From positions 23,616,501 through 23,680,500 of the forward strand of contig CM049410.1 in the NCBI GenBank assembly GCA_026929865.2: a DNA stretch of 64,000 bases, read 5' to 3'. Made by a program: the position numbers and the translations under genes. Shown here one piece after another: positions 43,293 through 59,682 of this stretch (its first letter is position 1; every line of letters begins with the position of its first letter). A model generated the notes under the pieces. The model worked only from the letters and a program-made list of their open reading frames with translations. It did no database searches and had not been told where the DNA came from. Source of the DNA: Hyperoplus lanceolatus. Taxonomy: Eukaryota > Chordata > Actinopteri > Uranoscopiformes > Ammodytidae.

Positions 43293-43848
43293 GGCTGGCA
43301 TTTAACAACTCCAATATAACAGCATACTGTACAGTATATTGCCGTTCGGTACAACACTAAATATAACTATGAAGTAAATAAATAATAAACTTGTATTTGC
43401 ATTTACACATTTCTGACAGTGTCACCAAAAGGTAGAAGTTGAGGCCGGGCACTTGTATTAAAAAAAGGCTTTCAGGCTAATAAAAAAAATACAGATAAGG
43501 GTGTTGATTGACAGGTGTCCACACAGTTGGTTTTTAATGTTGCCCTGTGGCTGAGAAATATTTCTTGAACTGACAGTTTCATGAGGGATCCTTCTGGGGA
43601 AGTTGTAAATTATGTCAAACAGCTCAAATTGTTCCATTACTAAACCACCATAGTGCACTTAGCAAAACATGGACAAAACGTAATTTATGTACTGTACTAG
43701 TATCTGCCTTTGGGATGGTCAAAATGAGTTTGAACGACCACTTCAGCCATTATTTTTTCCTTGCATCAGAATATGCAACTGTCTTATTTCCCAGTGTTGA
43801 TGCATTTCAACTCCCCTGGTAAGCAGCAGATTTACAGTCAATTAAAGG

Positions 43849-44018
43849 TGGGATCAGCGATTCTGAAAACTGCTTGTTGACAAAATCACTTCATGTCAAA
43901 ATCAGTGAAAATCTTCTCACAAGATGCCAACTGTCCGTACTGTGTGAGCGCTGAAAAGAAATGTTAATACACAGCCTAGGCTCTGTAAATGGGCATGTTG
44001 CTTTCTACGGTGCCCCAA
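43849..44018 (+). repeat. Dispersed repeat A, copy 3
   Basis: This copy is preceded by ttaaaggtgggatcagcgattctg at about 43842, so the repeat may be part of a TTAA-type element. It shares aaatcagtgaaaat, tgtgtgagcgctgaa, gttaatacacagcc, ggctctgtaaatgggcatgt and a closing ggtgcccc with the other copies. Confidence 0.65.
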
Positions 44019-44431
44019 GTTGTGGAAGGTCATTTTCTATGGAGTTTCTTAACCGTACCCTCAAAACAACTTTTGGTTTCCCAAAATAATGTTTTATAGT
44101 TGAGGTGATATGTGCCACAGTATATGATGGGAACTTTTTTCATAAAAGCATGAAACGTGATACATTTGTATAGTTTGGAGCCCTGGACATTTTGCAGATA
44201 TGGAGCCATGGCAAAAACAAATGTAATCATGGTGGGAGTGGGTGTGGCGTCCATTTTACTTTCCGCCATAGCCTGATTATGCAGTGGAGGGCATTGGGGG
44301 CCTTTGGGTGACATGGGAGATTAGAGGAGGTCAGGGGGACTAAAATGTGCCCCTCTCAGTCCCGTCACATCCTTGTACTGCACCACAACCAGCTAAGATC
44401 AAAGAGGGTCCCATGACTTAGTGACCCAGTG

Positions 44432-44432
<1 letters not shown>

Positions 44433-44501
<69 letters not shown>
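44433..44501. repeat. (CA)n microsatellite
   Basis: Pure CA array of about 69 bp. Confidence 0.97.
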
Positions 44502-44502
<1 letters not shown>

Positions 44503-44717
44503 CTCGTTGTTTTTGCTTATGACAAGTGGTGAAAACACAGTACATGTTCCCCTCTGACATTCCAGCCTGCATTAACGCTGTGGTGCACAGCCCAGCCCAG
44601 GAGACACCCTTTCTGTGTGTTGTTCTGTCCATCCTAAAATACTCCAGGAAATCATAGAGCACTATACAGGTCATAAACACACATTAAATCACATCCACTT
44701 GTAGCATGTCCCGTGAT

Positions 44718-46271
<1,554 letters not shown>

Positions 46272-46355
<84 letters not shown>
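46272..46355. repeat. (TG)n microsatellite
   Basis: Pure TG array of about 84 bp. Confidence 0.97.
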
Positions 46356-46356
<1 letters not shown>

Positions 46357-47289
46357 CACACGTGTCAATGACTGCACATGCTGTTTGTCTGTCAGAGTTC
46401 TACCTGTATGGAATGTAAAGGACCAGGGGGGTTGCACACAGACATGCCCAGACTGAGGAGTTTATAAGGAGTTTGGGGGAAATGTCACTGTAGCAAAAAT
46501 CAGCCTTGTACTGTTGTAAAGGGGGCCAGAAAAAAAAAACCTTTTCTCCACCCATATAAATGCTAACCTTAAACCTAAATATCCCTTCAATTGTACGCTA
46601 AACTAAGAGCAGACAGACATTCATTGTATGTGTATCTTACTTTGGGAGTCTATAGCCAAACTGGGTACCCTTTTTAATGGTGGAAAAGGTAAAACAAAAG
46701 AACATTGTTTTTACCTTGAAAAAGTCTCTGCTTCAAACAAAGGAAACAGAATTGTCTAATTGATAGAAGTTGTGTGCCAAATAATGTCATACATACGTTT
46801 TAGGGCCGTATGCTGTTTGTATCTCCAATCACTTTTTCGATGAAGCTCACAAAAGCAATCAGACAAAATCAGACCTCAAACATTTCAGTAATATCATTTT
46901 AAACAATGCACACAAGTCATGTGTACGTTAATGCTACGGCAGCTCGACATGATAATATTGTATATGTTTAAGTCTGCTTTTTAAGAAATTTATAAATTAT
47001 TATTATAATTTCTGTTCACAGAAAATAAGCTCTGTTTTTATAAAGCAGGACATGAGTTTCAGCACTCATCCATGCCAGCTTCAAGGAAGACATTATCAAT
47101 TTCCAGCCAAATGTTTGCATACAACATGTCAATTCAATTAAATTCAGTTTATTTAAGAAGGGGACAGTGCAAATTAATAAAACACATGATCATACATGGG
47201 TTAAAAATGCTAGAATTAGCCAAAAGGCTATTTTTCATCTGTAGTCCTCCCCTGACATGAGGAAAATTCCAGTTTACTCGTTCTATGTC
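46356..47289. other. Intronic stretch, no gene seen
   Basis: AT-rich sequence. The segment 47130-47245 (gtttatttaagaaggggacagtgcaaattaat) resembles a reversed fish retroelement end. Confidence 0.45.
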
Positions 47290-47888
47290 TTAAGGCCAGG
47301 ACACACCAGTCCAACTACCGACCGTCGCCCGAAAATGGAGTCTGCCGTTTCAGGCAGCTCCAGTCTCCTCGTCGCGGCTAAAAAAGTGCCAAGAACACAC
47401 CGAGCCGACTACTGACTTTCCGTACACTCTGCGCTTGTGCAGGATTTAATGTCTCCATAACAGCAGGCGGCACTAATCTGTATTGTGGCCCAAAAAATAT
47501 GGAAAGCGGAAATGATGGGACAGCTGTCTAGTCCATAAACATAGATATAAATAAGTATTTGTGTGTCGAGCAGTCAATTCAAGGGTTGATGCATGTGAGT
47601 ACTCGCTGAACGAAACAAATAAACACATTAAAACAATGGCTAGCGATGCGATACTGTTGTCAGCCGTTTGTGCTACCCGCCTCACTTCCGGGCTTCACTG
47701 ATTCGCTCGCCCTCCACCAATCAAATTGCTCCAACTGAAAGACTGCCCGACGTGTTCAATCGGCGGAAAAGAAGCCCGACGACATCCGACGTCACCGAAC
47801 ACACCAAACAGATTCGTGTCCCCGCCCCCTCCAGACTCTCCGACCATGTCCGATGGCCGATTATCAGGCCGGTGTGTCCTGGCCTTTA
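47290..47888. mobile_element. 593-bp inverted-repeat element with AGGCCAGGACACACC ends
   Basis: The outer 15 bases (aggccaggacacacc) are perfectly inverted at the two ends (47293 onward and ending at 47885). The flanks are TTA on both sides, extendable to TTAA. A TTA duplication would suit PIF/Harbinger; a TTAA duplication would suit piggyBac or Kolobok. The interior is GC-rich, with many CGAC/GTCG words, and has no convincing transposase. Confidence 0.8.
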
Positions 47889-48221
47889 AAGACACCAGAC
47901 ATGATGAGAGGCATGATAGTCAGAAATTAAATCTTAAAAAATATGTTTAACAATCTGCTTGTGATAACTGCTATAACATCATTGGACAACTTGAAAAAAC
48001 AACAAAAAAATCCACTAGTTGACTAGTGGCTGTCTTGGTTTATGTGGAGTAACAAAAACATGGCTTACACAGAGGGGCTGCATTTGAAATTAATTTTATG
48101 GAATTGTTTCTTTAATAAGCAGTTTACTTAAATTGATAGTTTCCGCTTGAAGCATAATTGAGAAAGATGAAGCACATAGCAGGGCAATGTGCTGGTCTGT
48201 TTACACAGGAAGATACTTATC

Positions 48222-48406
48222 ATCACACACACACACACCCACACACACACACACCTTTCCCAGATAATTTGCGTGTGTGTGTGACAGAGAGAGAGAGAAG
48301 ATAGATAGAGAGAGTTAGAGCCTCCCTTTATCAGATTGAGGAGACATTGTAAGAGGAGAGGGTCTGCACAACTATGAGAATAGAGGGAGTGGAGCGTAGG
48401 CAACAT

Positions 48407-48501
<95 letters not shown>
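48222..48501. repeat. CA-rich region with a long (CA)n at 48408-48501
   Basis: A short interrupted CA array at about 48222-48254 and GA-rich sequence at 48282-48315 precede a pure CA array of about 94 bp. Confidence 0.95.
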
Positions 48502-48502
<1 letters not shown>

Positions 48503-49185
48503 GCAGATCAGAGTTGAGAGTCGTTGCACCACTGCCAGTAGTAATTATTTCCCCCAGCATTTGACAGCGTGCCAGTAATTACCTGATACCAGGACACCTT
48601 ATCTTCTGAATGGAGGGGCAGGTTGACACTTGTAGCCTCAGCGAAGCCAGTCGAGTCCACACACACCTCAGCACACATCCCCCTCCCCAGCCTGTCTGGA
48701 GCCAACATGGGCTGGGAGACATTAGCTGCTAAGGTATAGGCACTAGTTAGAGATGTGTGCTATAAGGCGGAGCTGATTATAAGTGTTGTTTATGTTGATG
48801 TTGTTGAATGAATCAATTCTTTCGTCCATAATAAATCAACAACGATAACAGCACTTGCTAAAATGCGTGGGAGTGGCTGAAATGTTGTCCAATTAGGCAG
48901 CCTATAGGATTCTCATATAAAAGCCAGTATTTAAATTATGGTCTTCTTGACCAGCAAAAACAAAAATATTGAGCATGAATATTAATCACATGCCTCACAC
49001 GATAAACTCAGTTAATTGAACATTTCCCCAGCGCTAATTCATCATGTCATGTCATACTAACCACTCTTTTGCTCTTACTTAAAGTGGTTAGTTTGAAAGC
49101 GAAACAGTTCCAAACCACATCTAGTATGCAAGGCAGCCCATTGCACTGAGCTTTGTTTTTTCAATGTTATACACCTTAGTATGCG
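48502..49185. other. Intronic stretch, no gene seen
   Basis: No exon, RNA gene or bounded repeat could be supported. Confidence 0.5.
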
Positions 49186-49378
49186 GGTGGATGTGGCTAA
49201 GCAGGTATACAGTAGGTAAGCAGTTCTCCACTGATTGCAGGGTTGGTGTTTCGATCCCCTGCATCCTGCCTGCAACATGTGGAAGTGTCCCTGGGTAGGG
49301 ACACTAAACCCCAAATTGCTACCGATGGTTAGCTTGCAGCCTGCACGGTTGCTGCTGCCATCAGTGTTTGCTGTGTGT
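49186..49378 (+). mobile_element. tRNA-derived SINE, degraded
   Basis: An A-box-like tggctaagcagg (about 49194) and a B-box-like gtttcgatccc (about 49248) are followed by a body with the block ggaagtgtccctgggtaggg, aaaccccaaattgct and gctgccatcagtgt, a layout seen in teleost SINEs. It stops exactly where repeat B copy 2 begins, with no poly-A tail between. Confidence 0.7.
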
Positions 49379-49379
49379 G

Positions 49380-49579
49380 GGGTACCAAGCGGTACCAAGC
49401 CGTCCCACAGGGTCCGAATGGAGCTACACACTGCAGTCCTTTGATTGGTCGTTAGAATAGTAATTTCCTTGCAAGAGATAATGCCAAGTCACCTCGGCAA
49501 GAGTGAAGAGTCTTGTGTTTAGACTGAATCTATGGCGCGCGGCTCTTTGTTTATTGTGCTATACTGTGTCCCGCTACAC
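49380..49579 (+). repeat. Dispersed repeat B, copy 2
   Basis: Parallel to 32280-32511 over the whole length, with small insertions and deletions. The opening ggtaccaagcgg is partly duplicated in this copy. Confidence 0.7.
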
Positions 49580-50018
49580 TGAGCGATCATAATTTATCTA
49601 GCATTATTTAGCCCATTAAGCGTGCAGTCATGAATGTAAAACTAGATATTTATGTTTAACCAAACAATTACAGCCAAGACTAACGTGACATCACCTGATG
49701 CTTGCACCTTTAAAAAGTGGAGCATGGTTTCCCATTTTATGTCAATGATATGCGTTCATCTTCTTTGAACACAGATGTTCATCCAGCACCATCTGTTTCA
49801 CTGGTAGAGACTGATTCCCTCCTTGAGCCCACATCAACCCCCAATCTATATGGGGCCCGCGCAACTTCACTGAATGCACTGTCTTTATGCCTTTTCCTGC
49901 ATCATGTTTTCCCCAACGTAAAGGCACTTTAAACAGCTAGTTTACTTCATTAATTTACAAATCTGTAACATTAACAATCAGCATAATGCCCCACTGAAAA
50001 CTCAGCGTCAAGGGAATG

Positions 50019-50165
<147 letters not shown>

Positions 50166-51124
50166 ACTGAGAGGTCATTGGTCTGGTCATACAACACAGA
50201 CTGTGTCTGAGTGTTAAGAGTCCTATAATTACATACATAGCACTCTGAGTTGAGCAGTGTGGGTGCATGCACTCGTTCTCCCGCCCAATCTTAAGGTGAT
50301 AAATGGTGAATGCCATGCCTTGTGTTGCAGTATGAGAAATGTCCCTAGATACCCTGAAGTAATATAAGAAGTGTTGCTCTTCAGTGTTTAACAAGCACAT
50401 ATTTGTGGGAAAGAAGTCTACAAAATTTCACAAGATTTTTCCCGTGCCACAAAAGCTTGATATAGTAGTCAGACAGGTTGTAGAAATTACTCTATACAAA
50501 AAGTTGGCAAAAAATGGGTTTGCAAAAATATTCAGAATGCAATCGGAAGAAGAAATAATCAAGGTTTCCTTTTTAGGATTGGAAAACCAAATTAAAAGCG
50601 AAGGGTATTTTTCATGGGAATAATTGTTACTATGGTATTCTCCCTGTTGTGAAATGCAAAGGAATCAACTAAATACAAATATTTTCTTTCCAACACTGCA
50701 AGTAGTGGCTTTGGATACCTCTGAATGAACTCTTACCTTCATTTTGGAGCTACATTCTATATGCCTCTCCTTCAGGGACCTCCACTTACCTATCCACTAC
50801 ATCTCAATGTGTATCACATTGCAGTTGTTGGTTTTTGTAACATGAACCCCGCGTTGGATGCCCTGACTCTAACTCTGACCTCAATCCACCCTTTGTGCTC
50901 TTCTGAGCAGTGACAAGGAAACATTCACATACTGTAGAACATATACATTTACACACACACACAAACACACACACTGCGGCTGGCAGCATATGCAAACAAA
51001 AATATGTGTTCAACCTAATGTGTTTTTGTTTTTATTTCATTTTGTTTTTGAAATATAATACTTTAGACCTACATTTATGTTGAAAAAAATGTTAAAGACT
51101 TGTTATTTTTCTTTCCATCTACAG

Positions 51125-52702
51125 CACTGAAGAGATCCTTCGACATTGAAGATGTGGACGACATACCATCATCCTTCTCCACAGCTTCCCCCGTCTCTAA
51201 CCCTGTGTCTCCGTCCGCGTCCCATTTCTTCCTGAACCACAACAAAGCCGGCGAGGTGCGTGTAGGAGGAGACCAGTCCCCTTCACTGGCCTTCAACAAC
51301 AACAACAACAACAGCCTGAGCCCTGGAGCCCACCACGCCCGCATCAGCCTGAGCGCCAACCCCAGCCCGGTGTTTAAGTCCCGTAACGTAGTCAGTAGCA
51401 TGTCCTTCAACCGAGGGACCATGAACAAGCCGACCATCCACAGCAATGGTTCATCCGTGACCAGAGCGGCTTCCTTCCAGAGCAGGTTAAACAGTTACTC
51501 CATGCTATCCGGGCCAGGCAGTGACAACGACAGCCTTCACAGCTCCACATCCAGCCTGGAGTACCCTGGGGTGGTTGGATGTGCCCTCCCTCCTACTAAG
51601 CTGGGGTCATATCCCAGCCCTCTACTTCAGGGGGAATACCTCAGAACCCAGCCCCAGCTTCCACAGCAACACCCAGAGAGAGGTGCCAACTTGGGAAGCA
51701 ACCCACCCCTGAAGAAGTTCTCCTCCCATGGGAGTGTTTTCCCCCCTGAGATGGATCACAGTTCAGGCATAATGCTGGGTGTTCCCGAGCCTCGAAGGGT
51801 GAACCATGGCTCCATGTCCAACGTAGACCTCCAGATTCACGATGGAGGAGGAGGAGGAGGAATGGGGGGTATGCAAAGGGGAGGCAGTGCAGGTATGATA
51901 TCTCCAGGGCTGAGGTATGCCAATGCCAACTGGAATGGTCATGTTCATAATGCCAGTTCTTATGGGGAGGAGGGCTACTATAGCTCCAAGAAAAATGGCC
52001 ATCAGCAAGTTCCCGAGATCCTCAAGCCTCCCCAGCCCAAGCCCAAAGAGACTCCACGTCTCAACAAGTTTCCCTTGGATCTGGATAGCTTGGTGAGCAG
52101 CACCTCAACCACTTCCCCCACCAAGGCTCAAGGAGGATCCATGAACCGTAGTCCCCCCAAGCCTCCTACAAGGAGCACAGCAGGCCTCCAACAGCACACA
52201 AGCTCACCGTCCAGCTCGGCCAGCCCTTCAGCCTCTCTCAGTAGCCTGGACAGCTCCTCTGACACCCCACCCATCTCCCTCCATCATCCCTTCTTGCCAT
52301 TGTCCTCATGTTCTCCGACTCCCTCACATGGCCCCATCCCTGTCCCAGAAATTAGTTGGCCCATTTCTCCAGCCCAGAGCCCACGGCTGGAGATTCTCTC
52401 AGGGTCCCAAGTTGCCCAGGTGTTCCCCAACCTGCCTACCCCTTACAGCCCATCCAACAGTGCCTCCAACTCCAGAGCCATGCGGTCTGTGGAGGTTGGT
52501 GTAGGTGAAGCCAGAGATAGTGTAGGCTCAATCTTACAGAGGATTGCTTCATTCTCCCGGGATGCTGTCACTGACATCACCCCAGATGTTGTGATGCAGT
52601 GCCCTGAAGTCCAAACCAATGGCGGGCCATCATCCAAATTTGGTCGTCCGGCTGAGACCACACCCGTTACCCCACGGAAGCTGGGGAAGAAGACACAAGA
52701 AG
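51125..52702 (+). CDS. Large second coding exon of an unidentified Ser/Pro-rich protein
   Basis: The exon opens after CTACAG and closes before GTAAGA; both junctions are phase 1 and its length (1578) is a multiple of three. It completes codon 19 and encodes residues 20-544. Residues 20-32 are acidic (SFDIEDVDD). The rest is low-complexity: six Asn at 76-81, six Gly at 259-264, Pro/Lys-rich KPPQPKPKETP at about 319-329, a possible SH3-binding RSPPKPPTR at about 360-368, many SP/TP sites and a Ser-rich block at about 370-400. A more ordered-looking GSILQRIASFSRDAV lies near 486-500. There is no signal peptide, membrane segment or catalytic motif. A cytoplasmic or cytoskeletal scaffold is a plausible reading, but that is inference; the family is not recognised. 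Reading past the donor meets a stop at 52729-52731. Confidence 0.92.
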
Positions 52703-55527
52703 GTAAGATGTTCAAGATGTCTTTTTCATAATGTATAACCACATAAGATTGCATTTCTCCATGTCTGGAGTGGGCTTCATGAATGTTAGTGTAGCTCACT
52801 TGGTTGTGCTTGTGGCTACCCGCATTTCGCTCTTTGTGTGTCTTTGGTACCTCGTCAGTATCTGCATGTTGTAAGCCTCGCAACTCTCTGGTGTCCAAGT
52901 CCTGCAGTATTTATAGTGCCGAACATAAATGTAGCATCATTTAAAACGGTTTTTCCTATCCACATAATCCAGGCAGCATTTATGTTCAACCTCAAAACGT
53001 TATAAAGAAAACAATTTGGTAATCTATAGACGTTATTTCTGTGAGACAGGGTCCACATTACACCATAATGGATGACGGTATCTGACAATCATTCTTGAGT
53101 TGATTCTCCAATGGTTACAGTATTTACATTAATGTTATTATCCTTGCACATTGCTGGTTTGAAATGCTGCAAATAGAAAGCATCCATCTGTCGTCACAGG
53201 AAGCAGGAAGTTCTGGAACCTGGAAATTCTGACAAAAACATTCAAAAGTTGGCGTAGCAAAACATGGAAAACACATGTCACCTAACAGTGTGACCTGGTT
53301 TGTGTGTGTACAAAGGTCTGTTGAACAAATGGTGACAGAGAACTTCCTTCTGTTTTCATGTAGTGTAGAAGACAAGTGAAGGTTAGCAGATGATCTGAGC
53401 AGCCACACCCATTGTTTCCTTTTTCACTGAGCTTGAACACGTGCACAGATAATACAATACACACACCAACGTAGATATACATATTTTTAGTCCACCTCCT
53501 CCCAGATAGATTTGGCTCCTACTTCCTCCGCAACATTCACTGAAAACCTTCTAAAATGATTACCAATCTTTTATTATCAAGAAATGTTTAAAACTAAAAC
53601 TAGAAGCTTGTGAACAAATATGAGGCATATGCTTTTGGGCCCTGTGTTCAGATTTTCCAGTTCTCTCCTTAAATCTCATTAGGGAATTAGTCTAATTCCT
53701 CTGAGATGAAAGAGAGATAACAGATGGATCCAACTGTAATCAATTCATAAGACAACTCTCACTCCCCTGAAAGCTGACAAGAGAGTTAAACAAAACCTGT
53801 GTGCATTTCAGTGGTATTTAACAAGGATGGTCATTCAAAGATTGAGGGAATTTTTAATAACATTATTTAAGTTGAATCTTTGGCAACAGTTTAAGCATAG
53901 CCCATGAAAAAAATCACACTGACCATCGGTGTTCACGTTGTAAACAACAGGCAGGATGTTCGTGCTGACCTAATTATTTTGCTCTATCCAGATAATTTCC
54001 CATAAAAAGAAATGAAAACAACAGCAAACTAAAAAAAAAAGGCCCGGGGCATGTTCCTCTACTTCCTATCCTCTGCTCCTCATTAAGACAGTAGAGGAAA
54101 GCAATGCATACAAATACTTGTTTTTGTACCGAAGTGTTCTAAAGTATAAAATAATGTGTTGATCTGGTCCGTAAGTAATGAAACTGAAGAAACCCAATCC
54201 ATCATCTAATTGCAGTCGACAGCAATTATCAGCATGAGCTAAATAAAGATCAGTATTGTTCTCTGTGTTCCCCCCTTCACCCCGAAGATTCCCTTTCCAT
54301 ATATCTCGCCCCATCTCCACCCACCTGTGGGAAATGCTCTTATCTTCCATTTTCCCACATATCTTTGCTTTATCAGCTCTGCATTCCTTTCTACCTCTTT
54401 CCCTCATTCTCATTATTCTATAAGCATGACTATCCAACAGCCACCATGCTGAAAACCCAGTGTCCAAACACCACGGACAAGCACTATCATTGTCTAGAAT
54501 GGATTTATGCAGTTCCTTTTTCCTTGTTTTTGATAATTCTTTCTTTTCTAACTTGGTCTTTTTCACTCTTTAGCTACATGCCCAGGCTTGTCAGACCTCC
54601 CCCTCCTAATCTCTCTCTCTTTCTGATTCAAGTTTTAATGACAGTCATTTAAGGGATAGATTCCTCCCCAGCAGATGTCTAAACCATCCTCACTTTATAT
54701 AATGAAAGGTATAAAAGCTATATCCAGATATATTAAAGGGGGTATACAAGGGTTATGATAGGTAGACCAATGGGAACATTCAAACTGTAAGTGGTATTTT
54801 GAAGGGTTTCTAAGAAGGTTACACCTCTGGTTTCTTACTCAAAGTGAACATCATATAGATGTCAATTAATGTTAGACATCAATTAATATCTAGGTCACAA
54901 GCTGGAGGACTCAGGAGTAAGGTGGATTTGGCGTGACATTGTCAAGAGACATTGGTGTGCACAAATAGGCGATCCTTATTGTTTTGAGCTTCATAATTGT
55001 CATGTTGGACACCTGCTTAAGTTTTGACATGTTGAATTCCAGCAGTGTTCGATGGTTACAGTATTACTTGCAGAATTTGGTCGGCATCCGTGGAATATTA
55101 AGGACCCTGGACAGGACAAAGAATTAACCCCAAAAGCTGACAACAACAGCTGACATTCACAGTTTATAGGCCATCCTCAATAAGTCAGTGGACGGCCAGA
55201 GAGAGATCAAGAACATTTACATTTTGTTCATTCAAGAAGGAACAGGAAAAGCTCAGTGCTATTATTGTATTGTTGTGTGTGCAAACTTCCACAGTCAGGA
55301 AAGTGGATCAATTCAAATAGAGCCAATCAGATCTTTGCACAAAGGAACCGCCTCTCTCTCTCTCTACTGTTTGTTGCTGTATCAGTGCGGTAGGTTGTCC
55401 TTTCCATTAGCTCAGATTAGAACCCCGTTTCCTCTCCAGTTGTTTGAGTCAAGGCCCCAAAATGTGTTTCCTGCACCAAATAAGATTAGCTCATCCTGTC
55501 TGTTCAGGGTTGTTATATAAACACAAT

Positions 55528-55531
<4 letters not shown>

Positions 55532-55599
<68 letters not shown>
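55532..55599. repeat. (CA)n microsatellite
   Basis: Pure CA array of about 68 bp. Confidence 0.97.
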
Positions 55600-55603
<4 letters not shown>

Positions 55604-56159
55604 CGCACCATGGTAGACAGTGTTGAAGACACTGACAGAGCTGTAATGGGTAGGCTTACTTCTGATGACAATATTCAAACGAGAAAAATGCCTTAATAGA
55701 CGTGAGGTTAGGTCAAAACTTGAAAACTGATGTTTAAATACAGGAAGACACACAAAGTAAAAGGACATTCATTCAGGAGTGATGACTGGGTGATTCAAAT
55801 GTGGGAAGGCAGCTGAAGGTTAAGGTAAGACTCATGAGTTGACAAGTTCACAGTAACTCAAAGCAAGACAATTGAACAGATGGTGGATCAAAGGCTTGTG
55901 TAGGCAGAGGTTCTTCAAAGTACCGCTGTGGTGATGAGTCACATGGGCCACAATGTCTCACAATAGAATAACAGACACAATGTCTTTGTTTGGGCTCCAG
56001 TATCTTAAGAAAACAAAATTTGAAGTATGCAGTGTGATGTTGGATATACTGATAAGGGTTAAAAGCTGCTCTGTGTGTGTATCTTTTTGTGTTAATTTTC
56101 AGAAAGTAGTTGTTTGCATCTGGATTTACAGTAAACCAAATATAGTGGGGCAGGGGGGT

Positions 56160-56440
56160 TTAGTTGTTGGACATCCAGTCCTTAATGGCAACCAGTCATT
56201 TGTGTAAGAAGGACAGTTTATCTCTGTTTTTTGGCTTAAATATGAAGATAGAGCTGAATATCATCAGCGTAATGAGAGATAGGATATTTGATTATGACAT
56301 AATTCAATAGGAGCATACTGTATACAACGCAAATAATGAAGGGCCCAAGAAACAGCCCTGGGGAACACCACATGACAGAGTAGAAGTTTCAGAAACATTA
56401 GAACCAAGTGAATGGTCCCATGATTTCCGTGCTAACGAAA
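56160..56440 (-). mobile_element. LINE reverse-transcriptase fragment, minus strand
   Basis: Read on the minus strand with frame changes, the sequence gives CGVPQG-FLGP at about 56360, HYADDIQLYL at about 56245 and AIKDWMSNN at about 56170. These are the GVPQGSVLGP, YADD catalytic and IK-WM blocks of L2/Rex1-type LINE reverse transcriptases, in the right order and spacing. The copy is broken and incomplete. Confidence 0.8.
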
Positions 56441-56483
56441 ACACCGACAGATTTACCCACTAATTGGCAAATTGGTTAATGGC

Positions 56484-56800
56484 TAGATGATATAGCGCTT
56501 TTATTTAAAGTGCTTTATAAGACTTTAGCCACTCATTCACTTATTCACACCCACACCGATGACAGTGAGCAATGTCTGGTTCAGTGTCTTGTCCATGGAC
56601 ACTTGGACATGTGGACAAACGTCAAATGTAATCAAATCAGTTTTATTTGTATAGCCCAATATCACAAATAGACATTTGCCTCAGTGGGCTTTACATTCCA
56701 TACTGTATGGAAGGAGGTGGAACATCAGTCCTGTGATCAGTTGATGAACCCTTCTACCTCCTGAGCCACAGCTTGCCCGTTACAGCTATATGTTGTCCTT
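56484..56800. repeat. Probable reversed retroelement or SINE-like repeat
   Basis: The words gtgtcttgtccatggacacttggacatgt resemble the reverse of the SINE block around ttgggcaagacac. A following ttttatttgtatagcccaatatcacaaat segment is typical of reversed fish repeats. Boundaries are not defined. Confidence 0.45.
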
Positions 56801-57531
56801 AGGTCAAATGTCTTACAGTCAGTACGTTTACATGACATTAGAGAAAATAGATTTATTGCGTTAGTCCTTCATGACTCGCTTACCATGGCCGCACGCTAGC
56901 AAGTGAGATCTACTGGAAAAGGGTCCAGCTCTGACAAGTTTAAAGCGGCTGAAAGGGGGCACATTGCCACCTGTCAAAGCAGAGTTTGAAATACATCAGT
57001 CAATAAATCGATTCCCTTCAAGGACAAGGACAGTAGTCTGATTCAATGGCCAATCGTAGCTCTACTTAACTGTGCATGTAAACATCTTTCTCTTTAATCA
57101 AAAGGGAAAGTTACTCTCCCCAAAATATTGACAGTGTGTTCAGGAAGTATTGTAAAGCAGGGAGAGCAGAGCCCTGTTCAGGGTGAAGCTAACTAGAAGA
57201 GGACAGGAAGCAGGAGACCAACACAGAGCAGTGGAAGACAGTCAGCAGTGACTAGAGGAAATCCCCCCGTCTTTCCTCCTCTCTTGTTTTATTAGCGCTG
57301 TTTGGCCAAACTGTTGAAGGATCTCTCGTTACACACAGTCGGCTGTGTTGCCGTTGGCTTGGTTGGTGGCTGGTTAGTACATGCCCCAGTGGTAGCTCAG
57401 ACCTTTCCGTGGGGAATGTTCTAGACCAAAGGGTCAGAAAAACACAGGCCTTGTCATGGAAGTGTCTCACTCACTCACTGCAGCCATGTGTGAAGGCAGG
57501 GGATCTCTGTTTGGGGGCACGTACAGACCGG

Positions 57532-59682
<2,151 letters not shown>

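Noticed and set aside
51075-51446. Open frame on the minus strand opposite exon 2 (123 codons), and another at 52443-52898
   Set aside because: They are antisense shadows of a real spliced exon; composition and splice sites support only the plus strand.
54066-54566. Minus-strand frame of 166 codons
   Set aside because: No recognisable motif, Lys/Arg and AT-rich composition like the background; a chance frame is more likely.
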